A stretch of DNA of 35,177 nt, taken from IMG/VR virus record IMGVR_UViG_3300006990_000086, positions 1 to 35,177 of that record; one strand, 5' to 3'. Origin of the DNA: a virus. A program made the position numbers and the translations under genes. The notes beneath the pieces were generated by a model. It saw nothing but the letters and a program-made list of their open reading frames with translations, was not told where the DNA came from and made no database searches. Of the stretch, positions 12,185 through 21,435 are shown in pieces (within the stretch, counting starts at the first letter, position 1; each line of letters opens with the position of its first letter).

Positions 12185-14001
12185 TGCAGGTCCACCAAAT
12201 CGTTGTAGCCTTGATTACCCGTCACACGCAAAATACCCACAGGATTTGCCCGAATATTGTTTGCTGGATAAGGTTGCGTGGACGAGTAAAACTCTCTATC
12301 TGTAAGACTTACATCTTGATACTGACTAAACGCCGGGTTGTTAGAGATTAAAAAAACAGCAAGGCTCTGGTCTGTAAATCCACCCGTGTCCTCTAAGTTC
12401 TCTAGCTGGCTGTCTAAACTCTGCTGTACATCAGCTTGGCTCATAGCTCGAATCTGCGTCTCAGCTCTTTGCACTGTGCGCTGTTCGTCGCGGCTCGGAG
12501 GTGTTACGTCAAAGCGGCTAAAGTCCGGTAGCTGTGCTGACAAGAATTGCCCTACGCTCTGCCCTGTCGCAATAGCATCGTTAAAATCGTTTTCAAACTG
12601 CATTTGCGCTGGAGGAGCCAAACTTTCTTGAGTCAGCCCGTTTACTTCTTGCTGTTCTGATTGAGTTACAAATACCTCAGTAATTTGCTGCTGCATCTCT
12701 GTTACTGCTTGGTCTGAGTCGATCTCATCTACACTCATAACCGTTTGCGGCTGATAGCTTTGGGATGTAAGGCTCATAGCAATCCCAACAACATCAATGG
12801 CTGGTTTTGCAACAGCGCTCACGCTTTTTGCCGCAGGTTCTGCTCGTGTCTCTGCGGCTACTTCAACAAGAGCGGCTTGGGCTTCGACAGGTCTTGCGAC
12901 GTCCACTATCGGCTCTGCCCTAACAACAACACGTTCTGGAGCAGGTTCTGGTCTTGGCTCCCGAGTTACTTGGACAACCTCAACTGATGTTTCGACAGCT
13001 TCTACTGGTCTAGTCTCTCTAACCTGTTCTACAGTCTGCCGCTCACCTGTAATTTCTTGCTGCTGTCTACTAGGCTCTATAGGATTCGGGCTTGCAAACA
13101 TTTGCTCCTGCGGTGCTTCCTGATAAATCTGCGGAGCTAATTGCGTTAATGCTCTCGGTCTTCCCATAGCGTCTGGCTGATCTAGATACAAAAAGTCATC
13201 AGCCGAATCGCCAAATACAGTATCAACCGCTTGCTCTGCGTAGGTAGGAGGAGCTGATTCTTGACCGCCACCACCTTTTGGTTGGTTCAATGTGCTGGCC
13301 TGCCCTACCAGACCAAATACATCGCCATAGTTGTTAGTTGTCAGATCACCGCCGTAGCCAGAGATTAATTGTCCTGTAGCGTTTGGGTTCATCGTAAACT
13401 TGTCACCATAAAACTGCTGCGTATGCCAAAACGGGTCAGCGGCAGTGTCGCCTGTCCAGCCGATAAAGGCTTGATGACTGTCGATAGCTACATCTTGGTA
13501 TAGGTACTCATACCCGCCAGTTTTATCTATGTTCAACTGAAACGTATTAACAGAGTTAGGCCGGTTGTATTCGGTGACTTTGTACCAGAGAAACTTAGAC
13601 TCGGCTTCGTTTGTCGAGTAGTAATACCCGTCACCGTCTCTTATATTGGTGTCATCAAGATCAGTCCATAACGGAGCAAGCATATAGCTAAACTGCCCGA
13701 CCTTGGCATCTAGGTAGTTAGGTGTACCCGCACTAAAGTTATAACCATCACAGCAGTGACCGTATGTCGGACGTGTTTGAACGCCTAGATTGTTCTGATT
13801 AGTAGGCGACCAAAGCAAAATAAACCCGTTGGTCGACATCCAAGCGTCAGTAAATACTTTGTCCAAGTACGGGAAATCATGCCCAAGCTGAACGTGATAG
13901 GCAGAATCGTCTACACCATTCATAACTTGCGTCATGCCAACAGGATCGAGGTCAGCATAAGCAATAGCTGGAAACAGGATAAGTAACGTCAGACGTTTCA
14001 A
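12172..14001 (-). CDS. Exported protein with NIDO-like domain
   Basis: 609 aa with a Sec signal peptide (cut after AYA16). The domain from about 20 to 230 has features of NIDO domains: TNGFILLW, then a run with MLAPLWTDLDD and an aromatic/Tyr-rich middle (YYSTNEAESKFLWYKVTEYNRPNSVNTFQLNI). A long Ala/Val/Pro/Glu-rich linker (about 300-390) follows, with many short Val-Glu and Arg-Pro runs, then Gln/Ser-rich helices (about 420-540) and a short C-terminal segment. NIDO domains occur in extracellular adhesion proteins, so it may be secreted, on the host surface or in the virion. It starts by ATGA overlap with the N/T-repeat gene. Confidence 0.75.
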   Translation of the reverse strand: MKRLTLLILFPAIAYADLDPVGMTQVMNGVDDSAYHVQLGHDFPYLDKVFTDAWMSTNGFILLWSPTNQNNLGVQTRPTYGHCCDGYNFSAGTPNYLDAKVGQFSYMLAPLWTDLDDTNIRDGDGYYYSTNEAESKFLWYKVTEYNRPNSVNTFQLNIDKTGGYEYLYQDVAIDSHQAFIGWTGDTAADPFWHTQQFYGDKFTMNPNATGQLISGYGGDLTTNNYGDVFGLVGQASTLNQPKGGGGQESAPPTYAEQAVDTVFGDSADDFLYLDQPDAMGRPRALTQLAPQIYQEAPQEQMFASPNPIEPSRQQQEITGERQTVEQVRETRPVEAVETSVEVVQVTREPRPEPAPERVVVRAEPIVDVARPVEAQAALVEVAAETRAEPAAKSVSAVAKPAIDVVGIAMSLTSQSYQPQTVMSVDEIDSDQAVTEMQQQITEVFVTQSEQQEVNGLTQESLAPPAQMQFENDFNDAIATGQSVGQFLSAQLPDFSRFDVTPPSRDEQRTVQRAETQIRAMSQADVQQSLDSQLENLEDTGGFTDQSLAVFLISNNPAFSQYQDVSLTDREFYSSTQPYPANNIRANPVGILRVTGNQGYNDLVDLQWQR

Positions 14002-14864
14002 CGGACTCTCCTGTCAGGCTCTGGGATTCGATCAGGGTTAGCTTCCCACAACGCTTTTGCCTCATCTCCTATCTTGCCCTCGTAAGGACACGGTGTCCCT
14101 GCGCTCATCATGCTTGACCAGACACGGTAGTCCTGACACATCAATGACACAGCGGCAACCCGCATACCCATATCGTAAAGTGTTTTACCTAACTTTATTC
14201 TTTCGCAGTTGATGTCTCTGACAGAACGTCCTGTAGATAAACCTAATATCTGTGTTTGGACAGCACCAGATATGCCTGTTGTACATAGATCTTGGCTGTA
14301 GCTGCTACCAATACTAGGAGCAATTGCGCTTGGCGGCGGTGACTCTACCTTTTGTGTTACTCGCTGCGTTGAGTCGCTAATGCTCTGGCTGTTGGTTACG
14401 TTGTTGTTAGTGTTCATTGCCGTAATATCACTCACGCTAGCGCTTGTGCTAAAGCTCGTACTATTGGACGTTGAGGCAGATGTTGAATTGCTGGTGTTAG
14501 TGTTGTTGCTCGTCGATATCGAGTTATTGACGTTCGTATTGGTGTTATTGCTCGTATTTGTATTGGTGTTGGTATTGTTAGACGTATTGGTGTTGATGTT
14601 GTTAATCAAGCCAGTGTAGTCCGTAGTGTTTATATTCGTGTTGGCGTTTGTTGAGTTAGTAGTTGTGTTAATCGTAGAGTTGTTAGTATTTGTGTTGGCA
14701 GATGTGCCAGTGTAAGTAGTGTTGTTAGTGTTGTTATTGTTGTTGTTATTGGTATTAGTGCTAGTTGCTGTGCTTGTTGCAGTCGTAGTGATCTCTGTCT
14801 GCGTCTGTGCATATACAGGCAGAGATATAAAGCTCAATACTGTGATCGCAACGTATTTGTTCAT
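13998..14864 (-). CDS. Exported Asn/Thr-repeat protein with Cys-containing C-terminal domain
   Basis: 288 aa with a signal peptide (about 1-19). Residues ~25-165 are almost only Asn, Thr and Ser, in TNT/NTN-type runs. After VTQKVESPPPSAIAPS (170-184) comes a well-formed domain with cysteines at 194, 220, 243 and 259: SQDLCTTG, RDINCERIKLGKTLYDMGMRVAAVSLMC, then MSAGTPCPYEGKIGDEAKALW. I recall this combination from uncultured marine phage contigs, where its function is unknown. It sits right after the tail fibre. The repeat would be an extended, possibly glycosylated or water-binding stalk. Confidence 0.75.
   Translation of the reverse strand: MNKYVAITVLSFISLPVYAQTQTEITTTATSTATSTNTNNNNNNNTNNTTYTGTSANTNTNNSTINTTTNSTNANTNINTTDYTGLINNINTNTSNNTNTNTNTSNNTNTNVNNSISTSNNTNTSNSTSASTSNSTSFSTSASVSDITAMNTNNNVTNSQSISDSTQRVTQKVESPPPSAIAPSIGSSYSQDLCTTGISGAVQTQILGLSTGRSVRDINCERIKLGKTLYDMGMRVAAVSLMCQDYRVWSSMMSAGTPCPYEGKIGDEAKALWEANPDRIPEPDRRVR
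14370..14792. repeat. Low-complexity Asn/Thr codon tract
   Basis: About 420 bp of near-repeated AAC/AAT/ACT/ACA codons (GTT/ATT/GTA on the plus strand), inside the 288-aa gene. It is prone to slippage or recombination, and three-base changes would keep the frame. Confidence 0.8.
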
Positions 14865-14873
14865 TGCACAAAA

Positions 14874-17800
14874 TTAAACAATCCTAACCTTCAAGTTAGC
14901 CGCGTTATTTGACGTTATCCTAACCTTGTTCTGGGCAGGTGCATCGTAGGTGTAGTCAGTTCCTAGTATTGCGCCTTGGTTCAAAACATTGGCATCGTAG
15001 TTAATCGCCACACCGTCACTGGATGGAACCGTACTACCGCTAGACATGTTAAAGATAATTGCTAAGTCTAGGTCATCAGCTAGAGTGAAGTGATTGGCAT
15101 CAGGGATAGCGTCTAGTTGGGTTTTGTTCATTTGGTTTGCAGCCGTTCCCATTGCCTCCTGTATAGCGTAAAGCTCTGCATTTACTGTGGCGTTAGTCCA
15201 AGTCGTAGAGCCATACGTTGCGTTAGAGTTGTACTGCCAAGTGCCTGAGTTGTTCCTGACTATACTCCTCTCACCATCAGTGCCTTTGGCAACCTTCCAC
15301 GTTGTACGGTCATCAGTAGATACGCAGTAGTAGATAGCACCATTACCAGCAGCTTCATCTGCTGTCATTGAATTAATATCAGTCCAGTATTGAGAGTCTG
15401 TAGAGGTGGTGGTGTGAGCAGCGTGATAACCGCTTGCAATTAGTGTTGAGCCAGAAGTGTAAGAATACACCTTGTCGTTTTGATTCCCTGTTATAAACAT
15501 CTTTGTGCCGTCTGCACTGAATGCTATTCCAGTTGGATTTGAGTCTACACTCGCAGTATTAAAAGATGTGCCTGAATAGCTCCCGCTTGTTATTAAGAAG
15601 GCAGTTGATAAATTGTATTGAAATATATTGTTAGTTGCCGTTTCATTAAGAACAAATACTTTTGTTCCGTCATTTGAAAAGAACAAGCCTTGTGCTGATG
15701 TAGCCTGCGATGCAACACTAAGAACACCAACATGCGTTGCCGAGGTTATGTCGTTTGCTGTACTCAGATTCCACTGATTAATCTCATCATCTGTATCACC
15801 TATCGTGTACAGCTTTGTACCGCCACTTGCTAGTTGAACAGCGCGTGGGTTGCTTTGTAGTGATGACGTATCTAACTGTGCGGTTTTACTGACGTTGCTT
15901 AAATCAAAGCCTGTTGTCAGTGTATATTCAGCAATTCTTGGCCCTGAATACTGAGCTATCAGCATTATAGTTCCGTCATCAGAAAAACATATTCCTGTAG
16001 GGATATTGCCTGAATCTGAAACACTAGCCGAACGTGTAAACGATTCTGTCGTGATGTCGTAATTTGTACTCAAAGCATATTCATTGACCCTGTCGTTTTG
16101 GCTATCAACGATAAACATCTTTGAACCGTCAGAATTAAAAGCAATATCTTCTGGTGCGGTGCCTTCTGCTGATAAAGCTCTGTCAGTTACATAAGATGCG
16201 GTTGCAATGCCATAACCAACTGTATTGCTGCTTAGCTCTAAGTCTCCATCAGTCGTATTGAATTGGATACCATACATCTTCCATGAGCCAGATGCTATTG
16301 CGTTTGTGTTTGTGAAATTAGTGAGTGCGTTATAAGTACCACTCGTTGCCGTTAATACCGCCACACCACCATTACCTTCAATCACCTTTCCAACATCAGC
16401 AGATGCAAATGAGCCTGAGCCTAATGTAAATGTACCGTTACCAACAGCAGAAGGCGTTAAAGTTACAGCAGGAGCAGTGTTATACCGCGTGTAGTTCTCC
16501 GAGGATGAATTAACATCCCAGTCGTTATTGCTTACACCTGTCTGAGCAACTTCTTTAGTTACTCCAATAACAGGAGACAGCACATTACCCGACAAGGTAA
16601 TAGTAGATGTTTCACCTGCGGAGTATGTCTTGGTTTGAGTGCCAGCGGTCACAGAAATATTGTTTAACTGTGTTTGTATACTACTGGTCACACCATCCAC
16701 ATAGCCCAACTCTGTAGCTGTAAGACCAGCAGGAATGCCATCTAATACGTTTACCTCTGCTGCCGTAGCTGTGACATCAGACACCTGAGATAAAGTAATG
16801 CTTGTTGCAGTAGGTGCTACGTTTGCCCAAGAAGAGCCTCCGTATACTTTCATCACATTGGAAGACGTATTGAAATAAATCGCACCAGTAACTAGCGCAT
16901 TGCCATCGTTGTCTACTGTTGGATCACTCGACTTAGCGCCTAGATACCTATCATCAAATTCATCGTATTTATTAGCCGCATCTGTGGCTGACGAAGCAGC
17001 CGAAGTAGCACTTCCTGCCGCTGCTGTGGCTGATGACGCACTAGCTGTCGCGCTGGTAGCAGATTCTCCAGCCTTAGTCGTTGCTATCCCAGCCTGAGTT
17101 GTCGCTGTAGAGGCGCTAGTGCTTGCAGCGTTTTGAGAAACCAACGCAGCAGCAGCGCTTGCCGCAGACTCTGCCGCTTTAGTGGTCGCGGTTGAGCTGC
17201 TACCAGATGCAGATGACGCGCTAGAAGCAGCGGCGGTAGCGCTTGAGGCTGCTGCATTCTGAGAAACTAGAGCGGCAGCCGCAGATGTAGCACTTGCAGC
17301 AGCGGAAGCGGCAGAATTTGTCTCAGCAGTCTCAGCATTAGTCTCGGCTGTTTCTGCGTTAGTCTCAGCGGTCTCGGCGGCAGTTTTTGCCACAACGGCA
17401 GCATCCTTTGCAACAACGGATGCGTCCTTTGCAGTCTCAGATGCTGTGGCAGACGTAGCCGATGCTGTGGCAGATGTGGCCGATGCTGCGGCAGATGTCG
17501 CGGATGACGTTGCAGATGTTGCCGCTGCTGTCGCTGAGCTTGCCGCCGCCGTAGCACTCGCCGCTGCTGCCGCTGACGTACCTACCCAGTGACTGCCAGA
17601 GCTGGCTGGGACGTTACCCGTGTTGCTGTTTTGCAAACTGGTGTACAAGATGCCATCTGTGCCTACCACATTCTCGTGGATAGCGTAGGTGCGAGTAGAT
17701 AACCACGCAAAGGCTATGCTTGCCCAGTATGCCGTAACGCTGGCGGGATTGTTGTTTAAATTACTGTTCTGCAGGCTCTGATACTGGAGATTGTTGTAAG

Positions 17801-18269
17801 TAACAACTGCGCCAGTTTGATAGGTTATCCCGGCGTTCCATTCTACTGAGTACAGGAGCGTCCAGTATCCTGACGTAGACGTAGGATCGTTGTTCTGATT
17901 ACCTGCGGCGAGAGATCGGTAGTATTGACCATCGCTACCCAATACCACAGCATCAGCACTGTATATCTTCGTAGCTACCCAACCGTCACCAAATACACTA
18001 GCCGTCTGACCTATCGGGTCACGAACCAGTATCTGTACATCATTCTTGTCTACCAGTATTGCTTTAGCAGTACCGCTGAAGAATATGTTTGGTTGCCTAC
18101 CAGCCGCAGTTAAGATGACCGGGTTGGTATTAGCGATAGTCTGGTTGATGTCGCTGAAGGTATCTTTGAGAGTAGTTGTACCTGTCTCGTAGAAATATAT
18201 CTTACCGCTGCTTAGAGGATCGCCTGCGTCATCAAAGTATTGTGCGTTTATCTCGCCAAATCTAGCCAT
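14874..18269 (-). CDS. Tail fibre with CBM-like modules, coiled coil and propeller-like repeats
   Basis: 1131 aa. Residues 1-95 (MARFGEINAQYFDDAGDPLSSG.IYFYETGT) are the N-terminal domain I know as the virion-attached base of marine phage fibres. Three tandem modules at about 97-137, 141-183 and 187-229 (W..G..Y..GA.V...G..YQSL..N..N.PAS....W) resemble carbohydrate-binding modules. An Ala/Ser/Thr-rich coiled coil follows (232-432), then ...DVTATAAEVNVLDGIPAGLTATELGYVDGVTS (about 498-530), common in phage fibres. Residues ~705-945 carry five repeats of about 45-50 residues (FSDDGT.M....Q.D....EY.LST.....), like NHL or beta-propeller blades, and are probably the receptor-binding part. It stands at the end of the tail gene cluster, as expected. 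Confidence 0.85.
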   Translation of the reverse strand: MARFGEINAQYFDDAGDPLSSGKIYFYETGTTTLKDTFSDINQTIANTNPVILTAAGRQPNIFFSGTAKAILVDKNDVQILVRDPIGQTASVFGDGWVATKIYSADAVVLGSDGQYYRSLAAGNQNNDPTSTSGYWTLLYSVEWNAGITYQTGAVVTYNNLQYQSLQNSNLNNNPASVTAYWASIAFAWLSTRTYAIHENVVGTDGILYTSLQNSNTGNVPASSGSHWVGTSAAAAASATAAASSATAAATSATSSATSAAASATSATASATSATASETAKDASVVAKDAAVVAKTAAETAETNAETAETNAETAETNSAASAAASATSAAAALVSQNAAASSATAAASSASSASGSSSTATTKAAESAASAAAALVSQNAASTSASTATTQAGIATTKAGESATSATASASSATAAAGSATSAASSATDAANKYDEFDDRYLGAKSSDPTVDNDGNALVTGAIYFNTSSNVMKVYGGSSWANVAPTATSITLSQVSDVTATAAEVNVLDGIPAGLTATELGYVDGVTSSIQTQLNNISVTAGTQTKTYSAGETSTITLSGNVLSPVIGVTKEVAQTGVSNNDWDVNSSSENYTRYNTAPAVTLTPSAVGNGTFTLGSGSFASADVGKVIEGNGGVAVLTATSGTYNALTNFTNTNAIASGSWKMYGIQFNTTDGDLELSSNTVGYGIATASYVTDRALSAEGTAPEDIAFNSDGSKMFIVDSQNDRVNEYALSTNYDITTESFTRSASVSDSGNIPTGICFSDDGTIMLIAQYSGPRIAEYTLTTGFDLSNVSKTAQLDTSSLQSNPRAVQLASGGTKLYTIGDTDDEINQWNLSTANDITSATHVGVLSVASQATSAQGLFFSNDGTKVFVLNETATNNIFQYNLSTAFLITSGSYSGTSFNTASVDSNPTGIAFSADGTKMFITGNQNDKVYSYTSGSTLIASGYHAAHTTTSTDSQYWTDINSMTADEAAGNGAIYYCVSTDDRTTWKVAKGTDGERSIVRNNSGTWQYNSNATYGSTTWTNATVNAELYAIQEAMGTAANQMNKTQLDAIPDANHFTLADDLDLAIIFNMSSGSTVPSSDGVAINYDANVLNQGAILGTDYTYDAPAQNKVRITSNNAANLKVRIV
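16974..17576. repeat. Ala/Ser/Thr-rich coiled-coil codon tract
   Basis: About 600 bp of near-repeated GCA/GCT/ACA/TCA codons in the fibre gene, including three tandem AETAETN-type units (about 298-318) and SQNAA-type repeats. Length variants are likely. Confidence 0.8.
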
Positions 18270-18279
18270 TATTCGTTAC

Positions 18280-20145
18280 CTATATCTGATCGAAGCTAAG
18301 CAGAAGCTCTCTCATTGCCCTAATTTGGGATTGCTCGTCCCTGCCCAGAGCTGCATCTGCGGCTCTTCTAGCCGTTGCCCTTGCAACATTTGCGTATGCG
18401 CCCGCTCTACTCTGAGACTGACCAACAGCTTCACCAATTTGACCCGAAAAGCTAGTTGGAGCCTCTGTGCCAAACATTTTATCTAGCTCTATTGTAAAGG
18501 CCGTCTGATTGATCACATCATCATCAAACTCACCGCCATATTTATTTGCAAGAGATTGCATTTCATCTATCGAGTCAAGCAGAAGGGCTCTATATTGAGC
18601 ATTTGATCCAAGTCCTCGCAATCTAGTACCTAATGCCCTAGCAGCACTTGAGCTATCATAATTAACAGTTCCCATTGCGTCCTTGAAGTTATCAAGCGCG
18701 TCTATAGTTTCAGCATACTGCTGATTTGCAGCCCTATATCCTTCAAAATTTTCACTTAAAACTTCATTTAGGTCACGCCGCAATCCTTTGACTATATTTA
18801 ATGTTTCGCCTGTCAATGGCTTTTGCAAATTTTGCGTACCATAAGTAACAAGCTCATCAATATATTTCTTCATTTTGTGAATCTCATAGGCGTCTATGTT
18901 TCTTCCTTGAGACATCCTTTTCACAATATTTTTCAAGACACGTTCCGCGCCAGAAATGCCAGCAATATCCGCAGCGGAGAAATCTAAAGTTAAATCAGGC
19001 TTTACTGTTACTCCAATCTCATCTAGTGCGCCAACAAAGTTATCTATAGCAGAGCCAAAATCAACACGATTTCCTTTTAGGTTATTTCTTGCATAACGGC
19101 CAATACTTTGACCTGCTTGCCTGTTAGCTTTCAACACCGATTTGTATCTGTCTAGCATAGACTGACCAGCTATATCTGTGCTTCTATCAAGCATTTTTGA
19201 TCTAGTGTCTTGGCGGCCTCTTTCCATTCTAGTCATAGACTCAAGCATATTTCGCCTGTCTTGAGGACTAGACTCTCTTATCATTGCTACCAATCCTTCA
19301 TCCCATCCGCTTCTTAAAGCAGCTGTTTGTGGAGGACTAACAACTGCTTGCATCTGCGGTCTTGGTTGAACCGGGCCTTCTGGGCCAACTGTTGTAGTAG
19401 CTCCAGATGGAGCTTCCTCTAGCCTGTATGGAGCGGTTCTGACATTAATCGCTTCTATGCCTCCGCTCTCAATGTCTTGCGCCGCCTGCCTTCTTGCTGG
19501 AGTTTGAACGGTTCTTCTAATCCTGCCAGCTTCTTCGGCTGCAACTGTTCCGACATCTGCGAGGAGCCTGCCTCCTTGTTCTTTAGCAACTTTGCCGCCT
19601 CCTCCAACAAAACCAATGTTTGCTAGAGCTTCTATATTTCTTGCGGCTCTTGGATATTCCTGAGCAAATTGCTGATATTGCTCCATCCCTGAGCCAAGCG
19701 CCTGCATACCATATCTCATAAGAGGTTGATCCATAAATATGCCTAGCTGATTGATTACCTCATCTTCCAAAACGTCTGGAGTTATGGCAGACACGCCTCT
19801 TCCAACATACCCAAGACCTTCTCCTATAAGATCACCAAGATAGGCCGGAACCTGACTTCCGGCTTGCAATATTGCTTCTCGTGGTGTCTGCTCGCCTCTT
19901 AACGTAGCGCCAAAAGCCTCTCGTACATTTTGCATGCGCGGGCCTTCGCTAGTTGCAAGAGCCTCTAAACCTCTTTCCGTAGCTCCGAGGAATGCTCTTC
20001 CTGTCGGGCCAATTCGAGGCTGCTCAGGCGCATCAGTTATGCCCAGCTCGCGCTTGACTGCGGCTTGAATAACTTCAGGACTCGTATTTGGAGGAAACTG
20101 TAAAATACGCCCGTCTGGCAATTCTGCGATAATATCTTCTTCCAT
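18280..20145 (-). CDS. Probable ejection/internal virion protein (621 aa)
   Basis: N-terminal 30 residues (IAELPDGRILQFPPNTSPEVIQAAVKRELG) match a small domain that occurs at the start of large virion proteins in many phages. The rest is long, helical and Ala/Arg/Gln-rich, with a Gly-rich hydrophobic patch (about 165-180). P22 ejects gp7, gp20 and gp16 into the host; this one occupies the gp16 position at the end of the tail gene order. No lytic transglycosylase or protease motif is visible. Function by position. Confidence 0.65.
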   Translation of the reverse strand: MEEDIIAELPDGRILQFPPNTSPEVIQAAVKRELGITDAPEQPRIGPTGRAFLGATERGLEALATSEGPRMQNVREAFGATLRGEQTPREAILQAGSQVPAYLGDLIGEGLGYVGRGVSAITPDVLEDEVINQLGIFMDQPLMRYGMQALGSGMEQYQQFAQEYPRAARNIEALANIGFVGGGGKVAKEQGGRLLADVGTVAAEEAGRIRRTVQTPARRQAAQDIESGGIEAINVRTAPYRLEEAPSGATTTVGPEGPVQPRPQMQAVVSPPQTAALRSGWDEGLVAMIRESSPQDRRNMLESMTRMERGRQDTRSKMLDRSTDIAGQSMLDRYKSVLKANRQAGQSIGRYARNNLKGNRVDFGSAIDNFVGALDEIGVTVKPDLTLDFSAADIAGISGAERVLKNIVKRMSQGRNIDAYEIHKMKKYIDELVTYGTQNLQKPLTGETLNIVKGLRRDLNEVLSENFEGYRAANQQYAETIDALDNFKDAMGTVNYDSSSAARALGTRLRGLGSNAQYRALLLDSIDEMQSLANKYGGEFDDDVINQTAFTIELDKMFGTEAPTSFSGQIGEAVGQSQSRAGAYANVARATARRAADAALGRDEQSQIRAMRELLLSFDQI

Positions 20146-20148
20146 TTC

Positions 20149-21426
20149 CTAGTCCGGTATTGGGTTGCCGTTTTCGTCAAATCGTATGACTCGCGGGCCA
20201 GCAGGCGCTCCCGCAGGCGCTCCCGCAGGCTGCTGAACCGATGACATTGCCGCGCTTAGGTCAAACGCTAACAAATCTTCGATATCTTGCGCTGTTGCTT
20301 CGTCGCCCTCTTCTCTGGCTCGCTGTATGCCTCTTCTTGCAGTGTTTTCTGCAATGGCTAACGCCTGCCTAAGAAGGCTTCTGTTTACTTCGTTATTCTG
20401 AGAAAATCGAGCAGATATGCTCTCCAATCTGCGCCCTTCATCTTCTGTAAATGCTGCACCAAAAGTTTCTCTTAATTGACTAAGCACGGCTCGGCTCAAA
20501 TTTTGAGATAACTCACCAGCATCTGCGCCAGTAACATCAAAAAAGTCTGTAACAGCCAACTTGAAATCAGCGAAAGTTCCAGTATCAACACGATCAAGCA
20601 GATCAAGAGATCTCTTCAAGACCGCTGTTGAATCTGCTGCCGCAACAGCTCTGTCAATCAAGCCTCTTGCAGATTCAACTGCACCTTTAGCTCTCTCTAC
20701 TCCGGTAGCCACATCAGACTCGTATACAATTCCTGACTGTATTGCGGCATCAAGAACACGCTGCTTTTCAGCGGCGTCAGTTATCAACATACCAGTTCTA
20801 TCATAAACTTCAGGAGGCCCAACTCTAGGCTTGGTGACAAATGTTCCATCCTTGTAGTTGATGGTTTTTGCAGCACCCATCCTGCCCTCAAAACCTCTGT
20901 AGCTCATGAATTCCTGATAGTCAGGAGTTCCCGGTGTTAATCCAGCGGCTTCTGCCTGCAATTGCAATGATCTAAATGTTGAAGGTACTTGACCGCCAAA
21001 CGGCTCAATCATTCCCGTCCTGACACCCATTTCTACCGTAGAGTCAATCTGCGGCAAAATGGCATCAAAACCTCCAGACATCAGGCTATCTGCTAAGCGC
21101 ATTGTAGATGTAGTGTCTGCTCCTATTTGTTGCAGCAATTGCACCCGATCACCAAGAATATCCATTGCCTGTCTGGTGTCTCCGGTTTTAGCCAACTGCT
21201 GTATTCTGAGAGCATCCTGAGCAGCAGACTTTGTTAGCGCATCTTCTAGCTGCAAGCCGCCCATAACATTCTGCATTCTCTGTTGCTCTTCAGCTCGCAT
21301 CTGCTGCCGAAACTGCGGGACTTGCCCTGTAGCAGCCGCGCCCAATCCTCTAAGCAGGGTAGGAACATCTGTCCTACGCTGTTGCATTGGCATTCTGCCG
21401 CCTAGTAGTGATGAATTGTCAGCCAT
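20149..21426 (-). CDS. Probable ejection protein (425 aa)
   Basis: Helix-rich and Gln/Arg-rich, starting MADNSSLLGGRMPMQQRRT, with a coiled-coil half (about 230-390). The C-terminus carries three PAGA-type units ahead of GPRVIRFDENGNPIPD; the DNA has a 12-bp tandem unit there (about 20201-20230). It sits between two other long helical proteins and is coupled to both. No similarity that names a family is visible; the role follows from gene order. Confidence 0.62.
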   Translation of the reverse strand: MADNSSLLGGRMPMQQRRTDVPTLLRGLGAAATGQVPQFRQQMRAEEQQRMQNVMGGLQLEDALTKSAAQDALRIQQLAKTGDTRQAMDILGDRVQLLQQIGADTTSTMRLADSLMSGGFDAILPQIDSTVEMGVRTGMIEPFGGQVPSTFRSLQLQAEAAGLTPGTPDYQEFMSYRGFEGRMGAAKTINYKDGTFVTKPRVGPPEVYDRTGMLITDAAEKQRVLDAAIQSGIVYESDVATGVERAKGAVESARGLIDRAVAAADSTAVLKRSLDLLDRVDTGTFADFKLAVTDFFDVTGADAGELSQNLSRAVLSQLRETFGAAFTEDEGRRLESISARFSQNNEVNRSLLRQALAIAENTARRGIQRAREEGDEATAQDIEDLLAFDLSAAMSSVQQPAGAPAGAPAGPRVIRFDENGNPIPD

Positions 21427-21435
21427 TTATTTATC

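Noticed and set aside
14380-14619. Val/Leu-rich plus-strand frame that looks like a membrane protein
   Set aside because: It is the complement of the Asn/Thr codon tract; the hydrophobic look is a by-product of that bias.
14370-14792. CRISPR-like array
   Set aside because: The repeats are short codon-level units without equal spacers; the tract is coding.
17267-17557. Frame rich in Arg/Gln/Leu/His within the fibre gene
   Set aside because: Shifted reading of the Ala/Ser/Thr tract, no start signal; the fibre frame is clearly real.
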